A DNA stretch of 64,000 nucleotides from an uncultured Tateyamaria sp. (GTDB lineage: Bacteria > Pseudomonadota > Alphaproteobacteria > Rhodobacterales > Rhodobacteraceae), in assembly GCF_947503705.1 (NCBI RefSeq), contig NZ_CANNES010000005.1, positions 62,001-126,000 on the forward strand, read 5' to 3'. Of this stretch, positions 35,980-45,199 are shown in pieces. Numbering within the stretch: position 1 is the first letter of the stretch; each line of letters starts with the position of its first letter. The notes under the pieces were generated by a model. That model was given only the letters and a program-made list of their open reading frames with translations. It did not search any database and was not told where the DNA came from. Made by a program: the position numbers and the translations under genes.

Positions 35980-37146
35980 ATGCCGATCAAGAACCGATTT
36001 GCCGAAATGCAGGCCGATATCACCGCCTGGCGCCGCGACATTCACCAACATCCCGAGATCTTGTTCGAAACCCATCGTACCAGCGCATTGGTGGCGGATA
36101 AGCTGCGGGAATTTGGCTGTGATGAGGTGGTCGAAGGCATCGGACGCACGGGCGTTGTCGGTTTGATCAAGGGCCGGACGGATGCGTCGGGAAAGGTGAT
36201 TGGGCTCCGCGCGGATATGGACGCACTGCCGATCCACGAGGAAACCGGTGTGGACTATGCCTCCAAAACCGACGGGGCAATGCATGCCTGCGGGCATGAC
36301 GGGCATACGGCGATGCTGCTGGGCGCTGCGCGTTATCTGGCGGAGACGCGGAATTTCGACGGTACGGCGGTGGTAATCTTTCAACCCGCCGAAGAGGGCG
36401 GCGGCGGCGGTCGCGAGATGTGCGACGATGGCATGATGGACCGTTGGAACATCGACGAGGTCTATGGCATGCACAATTGGCCGGGGATGCCAGTGGGTAC
36501 TTTTTCGATCCGCCCGGGCGTGTTTTTTGCGGCGACCGACCTTTTGAAAATCGAATTTGAGGGTTTGGGCGGGCACGCAGCCAAACCGCATGAGACGGTA
36601 GATACGACCCTGATGGCGGCCCATGCGGTTACCGCTCTGCAAAGTATCGTCAGCCGCAACGCAGACCCCATCGAGCGGATTGTGGTATCGATCACCGCGT
36701 TCGAAACTTCGTCCAAAGCCTTCAACGTGATCCCGCAAAAGGTACAAATCATGGGCACCGTGCGTACTATGTCGCCGGAGATTCGGGACTTGGCCGAAAA
36801 GCGGGTCACCGAGATTTGCGAAGGCACGGCCGCCATGTTCGGTGGTGTGGCCCGTGTCGATTACAATCGGAACTACCCTGCGATGGTCAATCATGACGAG
36901 CAGACAGCCTTTGCGGCGGATGTGGCCCGCTCGATTTCAGGGCAATGCGATGAAGCGCCTTTGGTCATGGGCGGCGAGGATTTCGCCTTTATGCTCGAAG
37001 AACGGCCCGGGGCCTATATTCTGGTCGGGAATGGCGACACGGCGATGGTACATCATCCAAAGTATAACTTTAATGACGAGGCGATCCCGGCAGGCTGTTC
37101 CTGGTGGGCAGAGATAGTCGAGCAGCGTCTGCCTGCGGCATCCTGA
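35980..37146 (+). CDS. M20 amidohydrolase (hippurate hydrolase-like), copy 2
   Basis: 388 residues, clearly a duplicate of the preceding gene, with all metal ligands kept (MHACGHDGHTAM, FQPAEEGGGGG, GMHNWPG, VHHPKYNFNDEAI). The substrate-facing lid differs most (VFFAATDLLKIEFEGLGGHAAKPH and AFETSSKAFNVIPQ in place of copy 1's sequence), so the two may cut different acyl-amino acids. An in-frame ATG at 35950 would add ten residues but MPIKNR at 35980 matches copy 1 and follows AAAGGA. It is the last gene of the cluster and is followed by a hairpin in the convergent gap. Confidence 0.93.
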   Translation: MPIKNRFAEMQADITAWRRDIHQHPEILFETHRTSALVADKLREFGCDEVVEGIGRTGVVGLIKGRTDASGKVIGLRADMDALPIHEETGVDYASKTDGAMHACGHDGHTAMLLGAARYLAETRNFDGTAVVIFQPAEEGGGGGREMCDDGMMDRWNIDEVYGMHNWPGMPVGTFSIRPGVFFAATDLLKIEFEGLGGHAAKPHETVDTTLMAAHAVTALQSIVSRNADPIERIVVSITAFETSSKAFNVIPQKVQIMGTVRTMSPEIRDLAEKRVTEICEGTAAMFGGVARVDYNRNYPAMVNHDEQTAFAADVARSISGQCDEAPLVMGGEDFAFMLEERPGAYILVGNGDTAMVHHPKYNFNDEAIPAGCSWWAEIVEQRLPAAS

Positions 37147-37154
37147 CTTCGTTT

Positions 37155-37195
37155 GGGGCGGCGGGTGACGCTCCTGCCATTCGGCAGGTCGCCCC
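37155..37195. terminator. Hairpin in convergent gap, possible terminator
   Basis: An outer GGGGCG/CGCCCC stem (37155-37160, 37190-37195) encloses CCTGCC-ATTC-GGCAGG (37173-37188). There is no T-run, so intrinsic termination is uncertain, but the place between convergent genes fits. Confidence 0.45.
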
Positions 37196-37207
37196 ACCCA
37201 CCGTCCC

Positions 37208-38257
37208 TCAGGCGCTCCGCAATTGCAGGTAAATCGCCGTGATCGCGTCCGCTTCCTGCTGCAATTGGAAATTCTGCACCATGTGCTTGCGCGCGTTGTC
37301 GGACCATTGGGCCAACATCTCTGGGTTTGAGAGGATGGCATCGGCGGCCTCTGCCATCTGGGTCACATCGCCTGCGTCGATCAACGTGCCTGTTTTGCCG
37401 TCCACGATTAATTCTTCGAACGCGCCGACGCGCGTTGCGATGCTGGGCGCGCCACAAGCCATCGCCTCAAGCGGGGTTAACCCGAACCCTTCCCAGCGTT
37501 GCGGCGCGATATACAGATCAAGCGCCTGGTAGAAACGCGGCGTCTCCCAAACCGGCACTTCTGGCAAAAAGAGAATCCGGTCGCCGAGACCCGCTGCGGA
37601 GACCCGTTTTTTGAGGTCGTCCAGAAAGCCCTGGTCCTTGTCCACCGCGCGCCCCATGACAATGCCAGTCACAGTGGGATGTCGCGGCAATAGCGCAATC
37701 ATCGCCTCCACAAACACATCCGTGCCCTTTTGTGCGCGGATCCGTCCGAAACAGCCTATGAGCGCCCCTTGGGGCAAGCCAAGTTCGGCGCGCAGCGCAG
37801 TCTTGTCGGGATGGGGCGCAAAGGTTTCGGTGTCTATCCCATGGTGAATGACGGTCGAGGTCCGTTCGAGGTATCCTGCCGTTTTGGCAGAGGTCGAAAT
37901 CACCGCGTCCATCCGCGCAATGAGCGCTTTGGTCAGGCCCGAATGGTGCCGCTGGCTGGCAGAGGTGAAAAGCAGTTTGAGCTGTTTGCCCAAGAGCCAT
38001 TTGAGCGCGAGACCCGCGATCATTTCCACATTGCGGCGGGCATGCCAGACTCGTGCTCCCGAGGGACCCTTGCGCGACATGGTCAAAAGCTTGATCCAAC
38101 CCACGTTGGGCACGTGCTCGGGCATGTCCGGTGCGCAGGCGGTGATCGCGATGGATCGTGCTTGCAAGGGCACCAGCCGGATCACGGTCGACGTCACTCC
38201 GGACAGACGCCGTTTGAAATTGGGCGCGATCACGTCGATGTCGTTGAGGTCAGCCAT
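37208..38257 (-). CDS. Glycosyltransferase family 4 (GT-B), probably lipopolysaccharide core
   Basis: About 349 residues with the GT-B two-domain fold. The C-terminal nucleotide-sugar-binding half shows GRIRAQKGTDVFVEA, then the diagnostic EGFGLTPLEAMACGAPSIAT (E-x7-E type motif) and GKTGTLID. It transfers a sugar to an acceptor on the cytoplasmic face of the inner membrane. Its ATG at 38257 overlaps the end of the waaA gene upstream by eight bases, which strongly suggests a role in the same pathway, LPS core assembly. The exact sugar is unknown. Confidence 0.87.
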   Translation of the reverse strand: MADLNDIDVIAPNFKRRLSGVTSTVIRLVPLQARSIAITACAPDMPEHVPNVGWIKLLTMSRKGPSGARVWHARRNVEMIAGLALKWLLGKQLKLLFTSASQRHHSGLTKALIARMDAVISTSAKTAGYLERTSTVIHHGIDTETFAPHPDKTALRAELGLPQGALIGCFGRIRAQKGTDVFVEAMIALLPRHPTVTGIVMGRAVDKDQGFLDDLKKRVSAAGLGDRILFLPEVPVWETPRFYQALDLYIAPQRWEGFGLTPLEAMACGAPSIATRVGAFEELIVDGKTGTLIDAGDVTQMAEAADAILSNPEMLAQWSDNARKHMVQNFQLQQEADAITAIYLQLRSA

Positions 38258-39545
38258 GCGTCTCTTTGGCCTCAATGCCTGCCAGAGACAAGAGTTGGTC
38301 ACTGATGTCAGCCAATGCCGCATCTCCGGCCTGTGCCAAGGGGCGCGCATTGGCGGCCAGTTGTGCGGCGCGGCTGGGATGGATTAACAGGGTGTCGATT
38401 TCAGATGCCAGGGCTGTCGCATCGGCCACTTCCACGCTTGCATCTTTTAAGCGGAAAACGGCGTATGCTTCGGAAAAGTTGACGTATTTCGGGCCGTGCA
38501 GGATGGCGGAATGGGCGGCGGCCGGCTCAAAGGGCGTGTGGCCGCCTACTGCGCTCCACGAGCCGCCAAGAAAGACGATCGGGCTGAGCGCATACCACAA
38601 ATCAGTCTCGCCCATTGTGTCGGCCAGATAGACTTGTGCCTTGTCTGACAGTGTACCGCCAGTGCTGCGCTGCGCGACGCTCAGGTCCTTGCCCTCGATC
38701 AGGCCCATCACCTCCGGGGCGCGCTCGGGATGGCGTGGCACCAGTATCAGGCACAGGTTCGGGTGATCTTGCAACAGGCGCTTGTGCGCATCCAAAACCC
38801 CCTCTTCTTCGCCCGGATGGGTCGAGGCGGCGACCCAAACAGAGCGCCCGCCGAGTTCGGTATGTGCCGTATCCAGAGCCTTGGGACCAAGTGTCGATGG
38901 ACCAGGCATCGCCTTGAGGTTCTGGCCCTGCTCGGCGATGTCCAGGCCCATTTCGCGGAGGTGATCACGGCTGCGCCGATCCTGGCAATGGGCAAATCGG
39001 ACGCCACGCAGAACATAGCGCGCGGTGCCCGCAAACCGTTTCCAGCCTTGTGCGCTTTTGTCCGACAGCCGCGCGTTCAGCAAAGCCACCGGCAGGTCGC
39101 GCCGTGCGCAGGCGTCAAGCAGGTTCGGCCAAAGCTCTGATTCGACCAACACACACAAATCCGGCCGCCAATGATCCAGAAATCGGTTCAGCGGTCCGAC
39201 GCCATCCAACGGGCTGAACTGGTGCACAGCATCTTGGGGCAGTCGGCTTGCCACGGCTTGGGCCGAGGTGGCCGTGCCAGACGTTAGCAAGAGCCGCAGT
39301 TCGGGATGGGCTTGGGCCATATAGGCCATCAAAGGAAGGACCGATTTCGCCTCACCGACGCTTGCCCCATGCAGCCAGATCAGGGGGCCAAGCCTGCGCG
39401 ATTCCGTTGCATGGCCAAGACGCTCATGGGCGCGCTCAACGGGCACGCCTGCGCCGCGCAGCTTAGACACGGCGCTGCGTGCGGCAAAGGGCAGGGCCAA
39501 GGCCGACAGCGCACGATAGAGCACAAACAGGGCCGTGGGCCGCAC
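38250..39545 (-). CDS. waaA: 3-deoxy-D-manno-octulosonic acid transferase
   Basis: 431 residues of the WaaA/KdtA family, which adds Kdo to lipid IVA at the inner membrane. Visible features: an N-terminal hydrophobic anchor (LFVLYRALSALALPFAA), WLHGASVGEAKSVLPL with the catalytic Glu, LLLTSGTATSAQ, VLVESELWPNLL, VWVAASTHPGEEE, LVPRHPERAPEV and GGSWSAVGGHTPFEPAA. Start is a GTG five bases beyond the moaA stop; no better ATG exists in frame near it. The following glycosyltransferase gene overlaps its stop. Confidence 0.94.
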   Translation of the reverse strand: MRPTALFVLYRALSALALPFAARSAVSKLRGAGVPVERAHERLGHATESRRLGPLIWLHGASVGEAKSVLPLMAYMAQAHPELRLLLTSGTATSAQAVASRLPQDAVHQFSPLDGVGPLNRFLDHWRPDLCVLVESELWPNLLDACARRDLPVALLNARLSDKSAQGWKRFAGTARYVLRGVRFAHCQDRRSRDHLREMGLDIAEQGQNLKAMPGPSTLGPKALDTAHTELGGRSVWVAASTHPGEEEGVLDAHKRLLQDHPNLCLILVPRHPERAPEVMGLIEGKDLSVAQRSTGGTLSDKAQVYLADTMGETDLWYALSPIVFLGGSWSAVGGHTPFEPAAAHSAILHGPKYVNFSEAYAVFRLKDASVEVADATALASEIDTLLIHPSRAAQLAANARPLAQAGDAALADISDQLLSLAGIEAKETHG

Positions 39546-39550
39546 GAGGC

Positions 39551-40555
39551 TCAGCCGCCCGTGTGGCTCATATGGCGTGGCATCTGGCCGTCCAGCCGCT
39601 GGCGGGAGTAGTCAAAGTCGTGCCCCTTGGGTTTGAGGTTGATGGCCGCGCGAATTGCGTCCTCCAACGGGCCGTCCGACTCAGATGAGCGCAACGGGGC
39701 GCGCAGGTCAGCCATGTCTTCTTGGCCCAGACACATGTAAATCTCACCGGTGCAGGTCACGCGGACGCGGTTGCAGCTTTCGCAGAAATTGTGGCTGAGC
39801 GGGGTGATGAACCCGATCTTTTGCCCGGTTTCCTCAAGGCGGACATAGCGGGCGGGTCCGCCGGTGCGTTCGTCCAGTTGAGTGACACTGAAATGGTTCG
39901 CATAAGCCGCCTCCACCTCTTTCAAGGACCAGTATTGGCCAAGCCGGTCCTCATTGCCGATGTCGCCCATGGGCATGACTTCGATCCAGGTCAGGTCCAT
40001 CCCACGCTCGGCGCACCATTGGGTAATGGTGGGCAATTCGTCCTCGTTGAAGCCTTTGAGGGCGACAGCGTTGATTTTGACTTTGAGACCTGCGGCAAGG
40101 GCGGCGTCGACACCGCGCAACACCTGGGGCAAGCGGCCCCAACGCGTGATATCGGCGAATTTCTGTTCGTCCAGCGTGTCGAGGGAAATGTTCACCCTGC
40201 GCACGCCCGCCGCATAAAGATCGGTGGCAAATCGTTCCAGCTGGCTGCCATTTGTTGTCAGTGTCAGCTCTTTGAGCGCGCCGCTCTCCAGATGCCGTCC
40301 CATGGAGTTGAAGAACGTCATGATATCCCGGCGTACCAACGGCTCGCCGCCGGTGATCCGCAGTTTTTCCACGCCCAAGCGAACAAAAGTGGAGCACATG
40401 CGATCCAGCTCTTCGAGCGTCAAAAGCTCTTTTTTGGGCAGAAAAGTCATGTTTTCGGACATGCAATAGACGCAACGGAAATCGCAGCGGTCTGTCACAG
40501 AGACGCGCAGGTACGTGATGGCGCGTTGAAACGGGTCAATCAAAGGGGCTGTCAT
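39551..40555 (-). CDS. moaA: GTP 3',8-cyclase (molybdenum cofactor synthesis)
   Basis: 334 residues. This radical-SAM enzyme starts molybdopterin synthesis by rearranging GTP with MoaC. The SAM cluster motif is CDFRCVYC (Cys-X3-Cys-X2-Cys) with GGEPLVRRD nearby, and the second cluster is formed by [11 protein letters not shown] and a later Cys in EIYMCLG. The C terminus ends in Gly-Gly, which is needed for activity in studied MoaA. No other moa gene is adjacent. It precedes waaA on the same strand with a five-base gap, an unusual but tight pairing. Confidence 0.96.
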   Translation of the reverse strand: MTAPLIDPFQRAITYLRVSVTDRCDFRCVYCMSENMTFLPKKELLTLEELDRMCSTFVRLGVEKLRITGGEPLVRRDIMTFFNSMGRHLESGALKELTLTTNGSQLERFATDLYAAGVRRVNISLDTLDEQKFADITRWGRLPQVLRGVDAALAAGLKVKINAVALKGFNEDELPTITQWCAERGMDLTWIEVMPMGDIGNEDRLGQYWSLKEVEAAYANHFSVTQLDERTGGPARYVRLEETGQKIGFITPLSHNFCESCNRVRVTCTGEIYMCLGQEDMADLRAPLRSSESDGPLEDAIRAAINLKPKGHDFDYSRQRLDGQMPRHMSHTGG

Positions 40556-40631
40556 GGTTCAATTGGTAGGCATGCGCGGGGCGCACCGCAAGGGGCATTG
40601 CGTGTCAAATCGGGTGCACTATGCTGCCGTC

Positions 40632-41060
40632 ATGCGTTGGATGATGATCACGGCTGTAAGTTTGACGGGTTGCGGGTTGGTGCCTGAGCGGTGGACGGCG
40701 GACCCTGCAGATCCGGTGGGCGAAGCACGCGGCGGCGTCAGTGCAGACGTATTGGTGCGCCCACAAGCACGTCCGGCGGTGCCGCCTGTTGCGCCAGTGT
40801 TGGCGGATGGCGCCTTGGGACGCACCATTGCAACCTTGGGCAATGCAGGTGAGCCGGGCCTGTGGTTGCGGACCCCATTGGTGCCTGTTGAAAGTGCGGG
40901 GCGAGTAAAGGATGCAGGGACGGGGGCGGAAGTCTCTGTCACGCTGATCCCGATTGATGGGCCTGCCACGGCGGGCAGTCGGATGTCATTGCAGGCCATG
41001 CAGGCGCTTGGCGTGGGCTTGACCGATCTTGTTGAAATCGATGTATTTGTGGACAGCTAG
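40632..41060 (+). CDS. Putative lipoprotein, unknown function
   Basis: About 142 residues from MRWMMITAVSL. The signal ends in a lipobox (SLTGC), so the mature Cys would be lipidated and anchored in a membrane facing the periplasm. The body is Pro/Ala/Val rich at first, then forms a compact C-terminal part (LGRTIATLGNAGEPGLWLRTP, SVTLIPIDGPATAGSRMSLQAMQALGV, ending VEIDVFVDS). I have no function for it. An earlier in-frame start at 40554 is rejected because it buries the signal peptide. It is divergent from moaA. Confidence 0.78.
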   Translation: MRWMMITAVSLTGCGLVPERWTADPADPVGEARGGVSADVLVRPQARPAVPPVAPVLADGALGRTIATLGNAGEPGLWLRTPLVPVESAGRVKDAGTGAEVSVTLIPIDGPATAGSRMSLQAMQALGVGLTDLVEIDVFVDS

Positions 41061-41170
41061 AGCCGCTTTCCGATCCCCGCCCTTGGCAAAGAGACCGGAA
41101 CGTCGCCACTGGCGCGCCGCGCTTTTCTTTTCGGAAGTCAGTTGAATATCGGATCGATATCCGACACCCC

Positions 41171-41854
41171 TCAAGGCTTTGACAGATATTTTGCCGCCAC
41201 TTTGGCTGCAAAAGGTTTCATTGCCGCCCCATAAGTCTTTAGAAACGCCTGCGCACGATCCGCATCATGTTTGCTGAGGTCGCGCACCCACCAGGCGATG
41301 GCTTTTTGAATAAACCACTGCTTATCGTCCACATAAGTGGCCGCCCAGCCCAGTACACGTTCGCGTACCGCCTCTTCTTCGGGTTTGGGAAAGTTCTGTT
41401 TCGTCCAGGGCAGAGTGATGACCAACGCCGCGCGCCGCGTCCACATGTGCTCCGATCTGGTCCAGGCCTCGACCGTCTCCAGACGCGACGGGTCAGTGAT
41501 CAAGCGCTTTTGCCCTGCAATACAGGCGTGATCGGCGATGGCCCAACTGTCGAAATCAGGCACCCAGGACGTGATCAACTCCCAGACTTCGACGTCGGGG
41601 CGCATCCGGGCCTGGGTCAACAATTTGGCCGCCGCCAGTCGCGCCTCAAAAATATCGCTGTCCCAAAGTGCGCGCGCCAAGGTGACGCGTGCCGAGACGT
41701 CAAGGTTCTGGCGCCAGGTCTTGGCCAGATCGTTAAGGATGGGGTTCGCGACGCCGAGGTGAACACGGTTTGACTTGTGATAGGCCTTGGCCCCAAGCGC
41801 GCGCTCTGGATCGGCATGGGCTTGGATCGCCTCTAGTGCGGCTTCGGGCTTCAT
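41171..41854 (-). CDS. DNA alkylation repair protein (AlkD-like HEAT repeats)
   Basis: About 227 residues, entirely helical. It shows the AlkD-family pattern of HEAT-like repeats: VHLGVANPILNDLAKTW, ALWDSDIFEARLAAAKLL, ITSWVPDFDSWAIADHACI and a repeat with Trp/Asp pairs (DDKQWFIQKAIAWWVRDLSKHD) near the C terminus. Relatives remove alkylated bases from DNA by a glycosylase mechanism that does not flip the base. ATG at 41854 is preferred; longer in-frame extension upstream has no family similarity. It lies downstream of glmS on the same strand but with a 35-base gap. Confidence 0.85.
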   Translation of the reverse strand: MKPEAALEAIQAHADPERALGAKAYHKSNRVHLGVANPILNDLAKTWRQNLDVSARVTLARALWDSDIFEARLAAAKLLTQARMRPDVEVWELITSWVPDFDSWAIADHACIAGQKRLITDPSRLETVEAWTRSEHMWTRRAALVITLPWTKQNFPKPEEEAVRERVLGWAATYVDDKQWFIQKAIAWWVRDLSKHDADRAQAFLKTYGAAMKPFAAKVAAKYLSKP

Positions 41855-41889
41855 GATGAGCAGCAGAACGATGGCGTGGGCATCCGCAC

Positions 41890-43710
41890 TTATTCCACCG
41901 TCACAGACTTGGCCAGGTTGCGCGGCTGATCCACATCCGTGCCTTTGGCAACTGCGGTGTGATAGGCCAGCAATTGGGCGGGCACAGCATAAAGTATCGG
42001 GGCAACGATGTCCGGACAAACCGGCATTTCAATCTGTTCCCAGACACCATCACCGGCCTCTGACAGGCCCGCCGCATCAGAGATCAAGACGACCTTGCCC
42101 TTGCGCGCCATCACCTCCTGCATGTTCGACACGGTTTTTTCAAACAGCGGGTCCTTGGGAGCCATGACAACCACAGGCACGTGCTTGTCGATCAGTGCAA
42201 TGGGACCATGCTTTAGCTCACCTGATGCATAAGCTTCGGCATGTATATAACTGATTTCCTTTAATTTTAACGCCCCTTCATGGGCTAGCGGATACATGAT
42301 CCCGCGCCCCAGAAACAGGATATCACGCGCTTCCGCGAGCTTGCGTGCCGTGCGTTGCATCGCGCCGCTCTGCTCGATCCCGAGGTTTATCAAGGCGGGT
42401 ACGCTGCGCACGGCAGAAACGTGATCGGCCATCGTGTCCGCATTGATCACGCCACGCGTGGAAGCCGCGCGCAACGCCAGCATCAACAAGACCGTCAATT
42501 GACAGGTGAACGCTTTGGTCGAGGCGACGCCGACCTCAACGCCCGCGTAGATCGGCAAAACCAGATCGCTTTCGCGGGCGATGGAGCTTTCGGGAACATT
42601 CACTACCGATACGATCTTGTCCGCCTTTCCCTGGCAATAGCGCAGGGCGGCGAGGGTATCGGCTGTCTCGCCCGATTGGCTGACAAAGATGGCCAGGGTG
42701 CGCGTCGGAATGGGCGGCTCACGGTAGCGGAATTCCGAGGCCACGTCGATTTCAACGGGCAGGCGCGCGATCTGTTCGAACCAGTACTTGGCGGTCATGC
42801 ATGCATAAAATGCCGTACCGCAGGCAACCATTGTGACCCGGTCGAAGGCGGTGAAATCGATGCCCAGGTCGGGCAGGTTGATCTGACCGTCAACGCCCAG
42901 ATAGTGCGTCAATGTGTTGCCCAGCACGGCGGGCTGCTCTGCAATTTCCTTGGCCATGAAGTGCTTGTGGCCTGCCTTGTCGACACGGGTCGCATCGATC
43001 TGGATCTGGCGTATAGCGCGGTTTGCCAGAGACCCGTTGGCATCAGTGATCACGACGCTTTGGCGGGTCACAACCGCGCGGTCGCCTTCTTCAAGATAGG
43101 TGATCCGGTCTGTGAGCGGTGCCAGAGCAATCGCATCAGAGCCGACGAACATCTCGCCATCTCCATGCCCGATGGCGAGGGGGGAGCCCTTGCGCGCGGC
43201 AACGATCAGATCGTCCTCTCCGTGAAACAGAAAGGCGAGCGCAAAGGCTCCGTGTAGCCGGTCAAGCGTAGCATAGGCCGCATCGACCGGTGCCTGACCC
43301 TGGTTCATATGGTGTTGGGTCAGCAGGGCGACGGTTTCGGTATCAGTCTCGGTCTGAAAGTTGATCCCAGCAGCCGCCAGTTCGGCACGCAATTCGCGGA
43401 AGTTTTCGATAATTCCGTTATGGACCACTGCCACCGGCCCTGCCTGATGCGGGTGGGCGTTGGTTTCGGTTGGGGCACCATGGGTGGCCCAGCGGGTGTG
43501 ACCGATGCCAGCTTTGCCTGCCAGCGGTTCGTGAACCAGTCGGTCACTGAGATTTGCCAGTTTGCCAACGGCACGCCTGCGGTCCAGGACACCACCATTT
43601 ACTGTGGCGATGCCCGCGCTGTCGTAACCGCGATATTCCAGCCGTTTGAGGGCTTCAACAAGGATCGGCGCGGCTTCATGATTGCCCAGCACCCCTACAA
43701 TTCCGCACAT
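41890..43710 (-). CDS. glmS: Glutamine-fructose-6-phosphate aminotransferase (isomerising)
   Basis: 606 residues. The enzyme makes glucosamine-6-phosphate from fructose-6-phosphate and glutamine for peptidoglycan and LPS. The N-terminal nucleophile Cys follows Met in MCGIVGVLGNHEAAP, the glutaminase domain runs to about residue 240 (GIGHTRWATHG), and two SIS domains follow (SQSGETADTLAALR and GRGIMYPLAHEGALKLKEIS). The C terminus reads NLAKSVTVE as expected. It starts one base after the glmU stop, so the two are one operon feeding UDP-GlcNAc synthesis. The waaA and GT genes nearby use the same precursor route. Confidence 0.97.
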   Translation of the reverse strand: MCGIVGVLGNHEAAPILVEALKRLEYRGYDSAGIATVNGGVLDRRRAVGKLANLSDRLVHEPLAGKAGIGHTRWATHGAPTETNAHPHQAGPVAVVHNGIIENFRELRAELAAAGINFQTETDTETVALLTQHHMNQGQAPVDAAYATLDRLHGAFALAFLFHGEDDLIVAARKGSPLAIGHGDGEMFVGSDAIALAPLTDRITYLEEGDRAVVTRQSVVITDANGSLANRAIRQIQIDATRVDKAGHKHFMAKEIAEQPAVLGNTLTHYLGVDGQINLPDLGIDFTAFDRVTMVACGTAFYACMTAKYWFEQIARLPVEIDVASEFRYREPPIPTRTLAIFVSQSGETADTLAALRYCQGKADKIVSVVNVPESSIARESDLVLPIYAGVEVGVASTKAFTCQLTVLLMLALRAASTRGVINADTMADHVSAVRSVPALINLGIEQSGAMQRTARKLAEARDILFLGRGIMYPLAHEGALKLKEISYIHAEAYASGELKHGPIALIDKHVPVVVMAPKDPLFEKTVSNMQEVMARKGKVVLISDAAGLSEAGDGVWEQIEMPVCPDIVAPILYAVPAQLLAYHTAVAKGTDVDQPRNLAKSVTVE

Positions 43711-43711
43711 T

Positions 43712-45058
43712 TTAACTGCCTCTGCTCTGTCTGGCCTTTTTGGCCTTTAACATTTCGAACAATTTGCGGGCCATGCCCGGTTTTTCGACTTGTGGAGCGC
43801 GGGCCAGGGCCAAGGCGCCTGCATCCACGTCTGATGTGATGACAGAGCCAGAGCCCGTCATTGCCTCGTCCCCCACGGAAACCGGGGCGACGAGCATTGT
43901 GTTTGATCCGATGAATGCCCGCGCCCCAATCTCGGTCCGATGCTTCATCACGCCATCATAGTTGCAGGTGATGGTGCCCGCGCCGATGTTGCTGGCCTCG
44001 CCGATCGATGCGTCCCCGATATAGCTGAGGTGGTTAACTTTGGCCCCCGCCGCCAGGGTTGCATTTTTGATCTCGACAAAGTTGCCGACGCGTACGTCTT
44101 CGGCCAGTTCGGTGCCCGGGCGCAGGCGCGCATAGGGGCCAATGATTGCACCCTGTGACACATGGCAGCCCTCCAGATGGGAAAAGGCGCGAATGGTGGC
44201 GCCCGATTCGACCGTGACACCGGGGCCAAAGACGACGTTGGGTTCAATCAGTGCATCGCGCCCGATGATGGTGTCGAGTGACAGATAGACACTGTCAGGT
44301 GCCATCATGGTTACCCCATCCTCCATCATCTGGATGCGCGCGCTGCGTTGAAACTGGGCGTCGGCCGCGGCCAGTTCGGCGCGCGAGTTGATGCCGAGTG
44401 TTTCCGCCTCGTCGCACTGGACAACCGTGACGCTCAGGTCGCGGGCGCGGGCAAGGCGGGGCAGGTCGGTGAGGTAGTATTCGCCTTGCGCGTTGTCATT
44501 ATCCAGCGCATCGATCAGGTCGAACATGAGCGGAGCCGGAGCCGCCACGACACCTGAGTTGCAAAGTGTGATGGCCCGCTCTGCCTCAGAGGCATCCTTG
44601 AACTCGACGATCCGGGCCAACTGATCCGCTTCCATCACCAAGCGGCCATATCGGCCAGGGTCAGCGGCCTCGAAGCCCAGAACGGTGACGTCCGCGGTGC
44701 TAGCTGCGATGGCCTCAAGTGTCTCCGGCCGCAAGAAAGGTGTGTCGCCGAAAAGGACGATAGCCAGACCGTCAAAACCTTTCAGTGCATCCTTGGCCTG
44801 TGCCGTAGCATGGCCTGTGCCCAACTGTTCTTTTTGCAGAACGACCCTCGCCGTAGGGTCAAACGCATTGGCCGAGGCGGTCACCAGGTCTGCGCCAAAC
44901 CCTGCAACGACAACCACATGGGCAGGGTCCAAAACGGTGCCGGTGGCCATGGCGTGGTGCAGCATGGGCGCGCCTGCGATGGGGTGTAAAACCTTGGGAA
45001 GGTCGGAGTTCATCCGGGTGCCTTTGCCTGCGGCCAGGATGATAAGTGCGACGCTCAT
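43712..45058 (-). CDS. glmU: Bifunctional UDP-GlcNAc pyrophosphorylase / GlcN-1-P acetyltransferase
   Basis: 448 residues. The N-terminal half is the uridyltransferase (LAAGKGTRMNSDLPKVLHP, GDTPFLRPETLE); the C-terminal half is a left-handed beta helix with hexapeptide turns that acetylates GlcN-1-phosphate (ARLRPGTELAEDVRVGNFVE, NHLSYIGDASIG, GAGTITCNYDG). It completes UDP-GlcNAc for cell-wall and LPS synthesis in the cytoplasm. The first gene of the glmU-glmS pair, it is divergent from a phosphoglycolate phosphatase-like gene with a 141-base gap that holds both promoters. Confidence 0.97.
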   Translation of the reverse strand: MSVALIILAAGKGTRMNSDLPKVLHPIAGAPMLHHAMATGTVLDPAHVVVVAGFGADLVTASANAFDPTARVVLQKEQLGTGHATAQAKDALKGFDGLAIVLFGDTPFLRPETLEAIAASTADVTVLGFEAADPGRYGRLVMEADQLARIVEFKDASEAERAITLCNSGVVAAPAPLMFDLIDALDNDNAQGEYYLTDLPRLARARDLSVTVVQCDEAETLGINSRAELAAADAQFQRSARIQMMEDGVTMMAPDSVYLSLDTIIGRDALIEPNVVFGPGVTVESGATIRAFSHLEGCHVSQGAIIGPYARLRPGTELAEDVRVGNFVEIKNATLAAGAKVNHLSYIGDASIGEASNIGAGTITCNYDGVMKHRTEIGARAFIGSNTMLVAPVSVGDEAMTGSGSVITSDVDAGALALARAPQVEKPGMARKLFEMLKAKKARQSRGS

Positions 45059-45199
45059 GCTGTTTCTCTTTGTTTTTTGCTTCTGCCCTGTTTATCCGCT
45101 GGGAAACCACGCGCAAGCGGGCGGCACATCAAACAAAATTGCGGGTTGCAACACGGATCGGCGGTTCATCGCCTTTGCGCACCCGGTCAGAGGCAGGGC

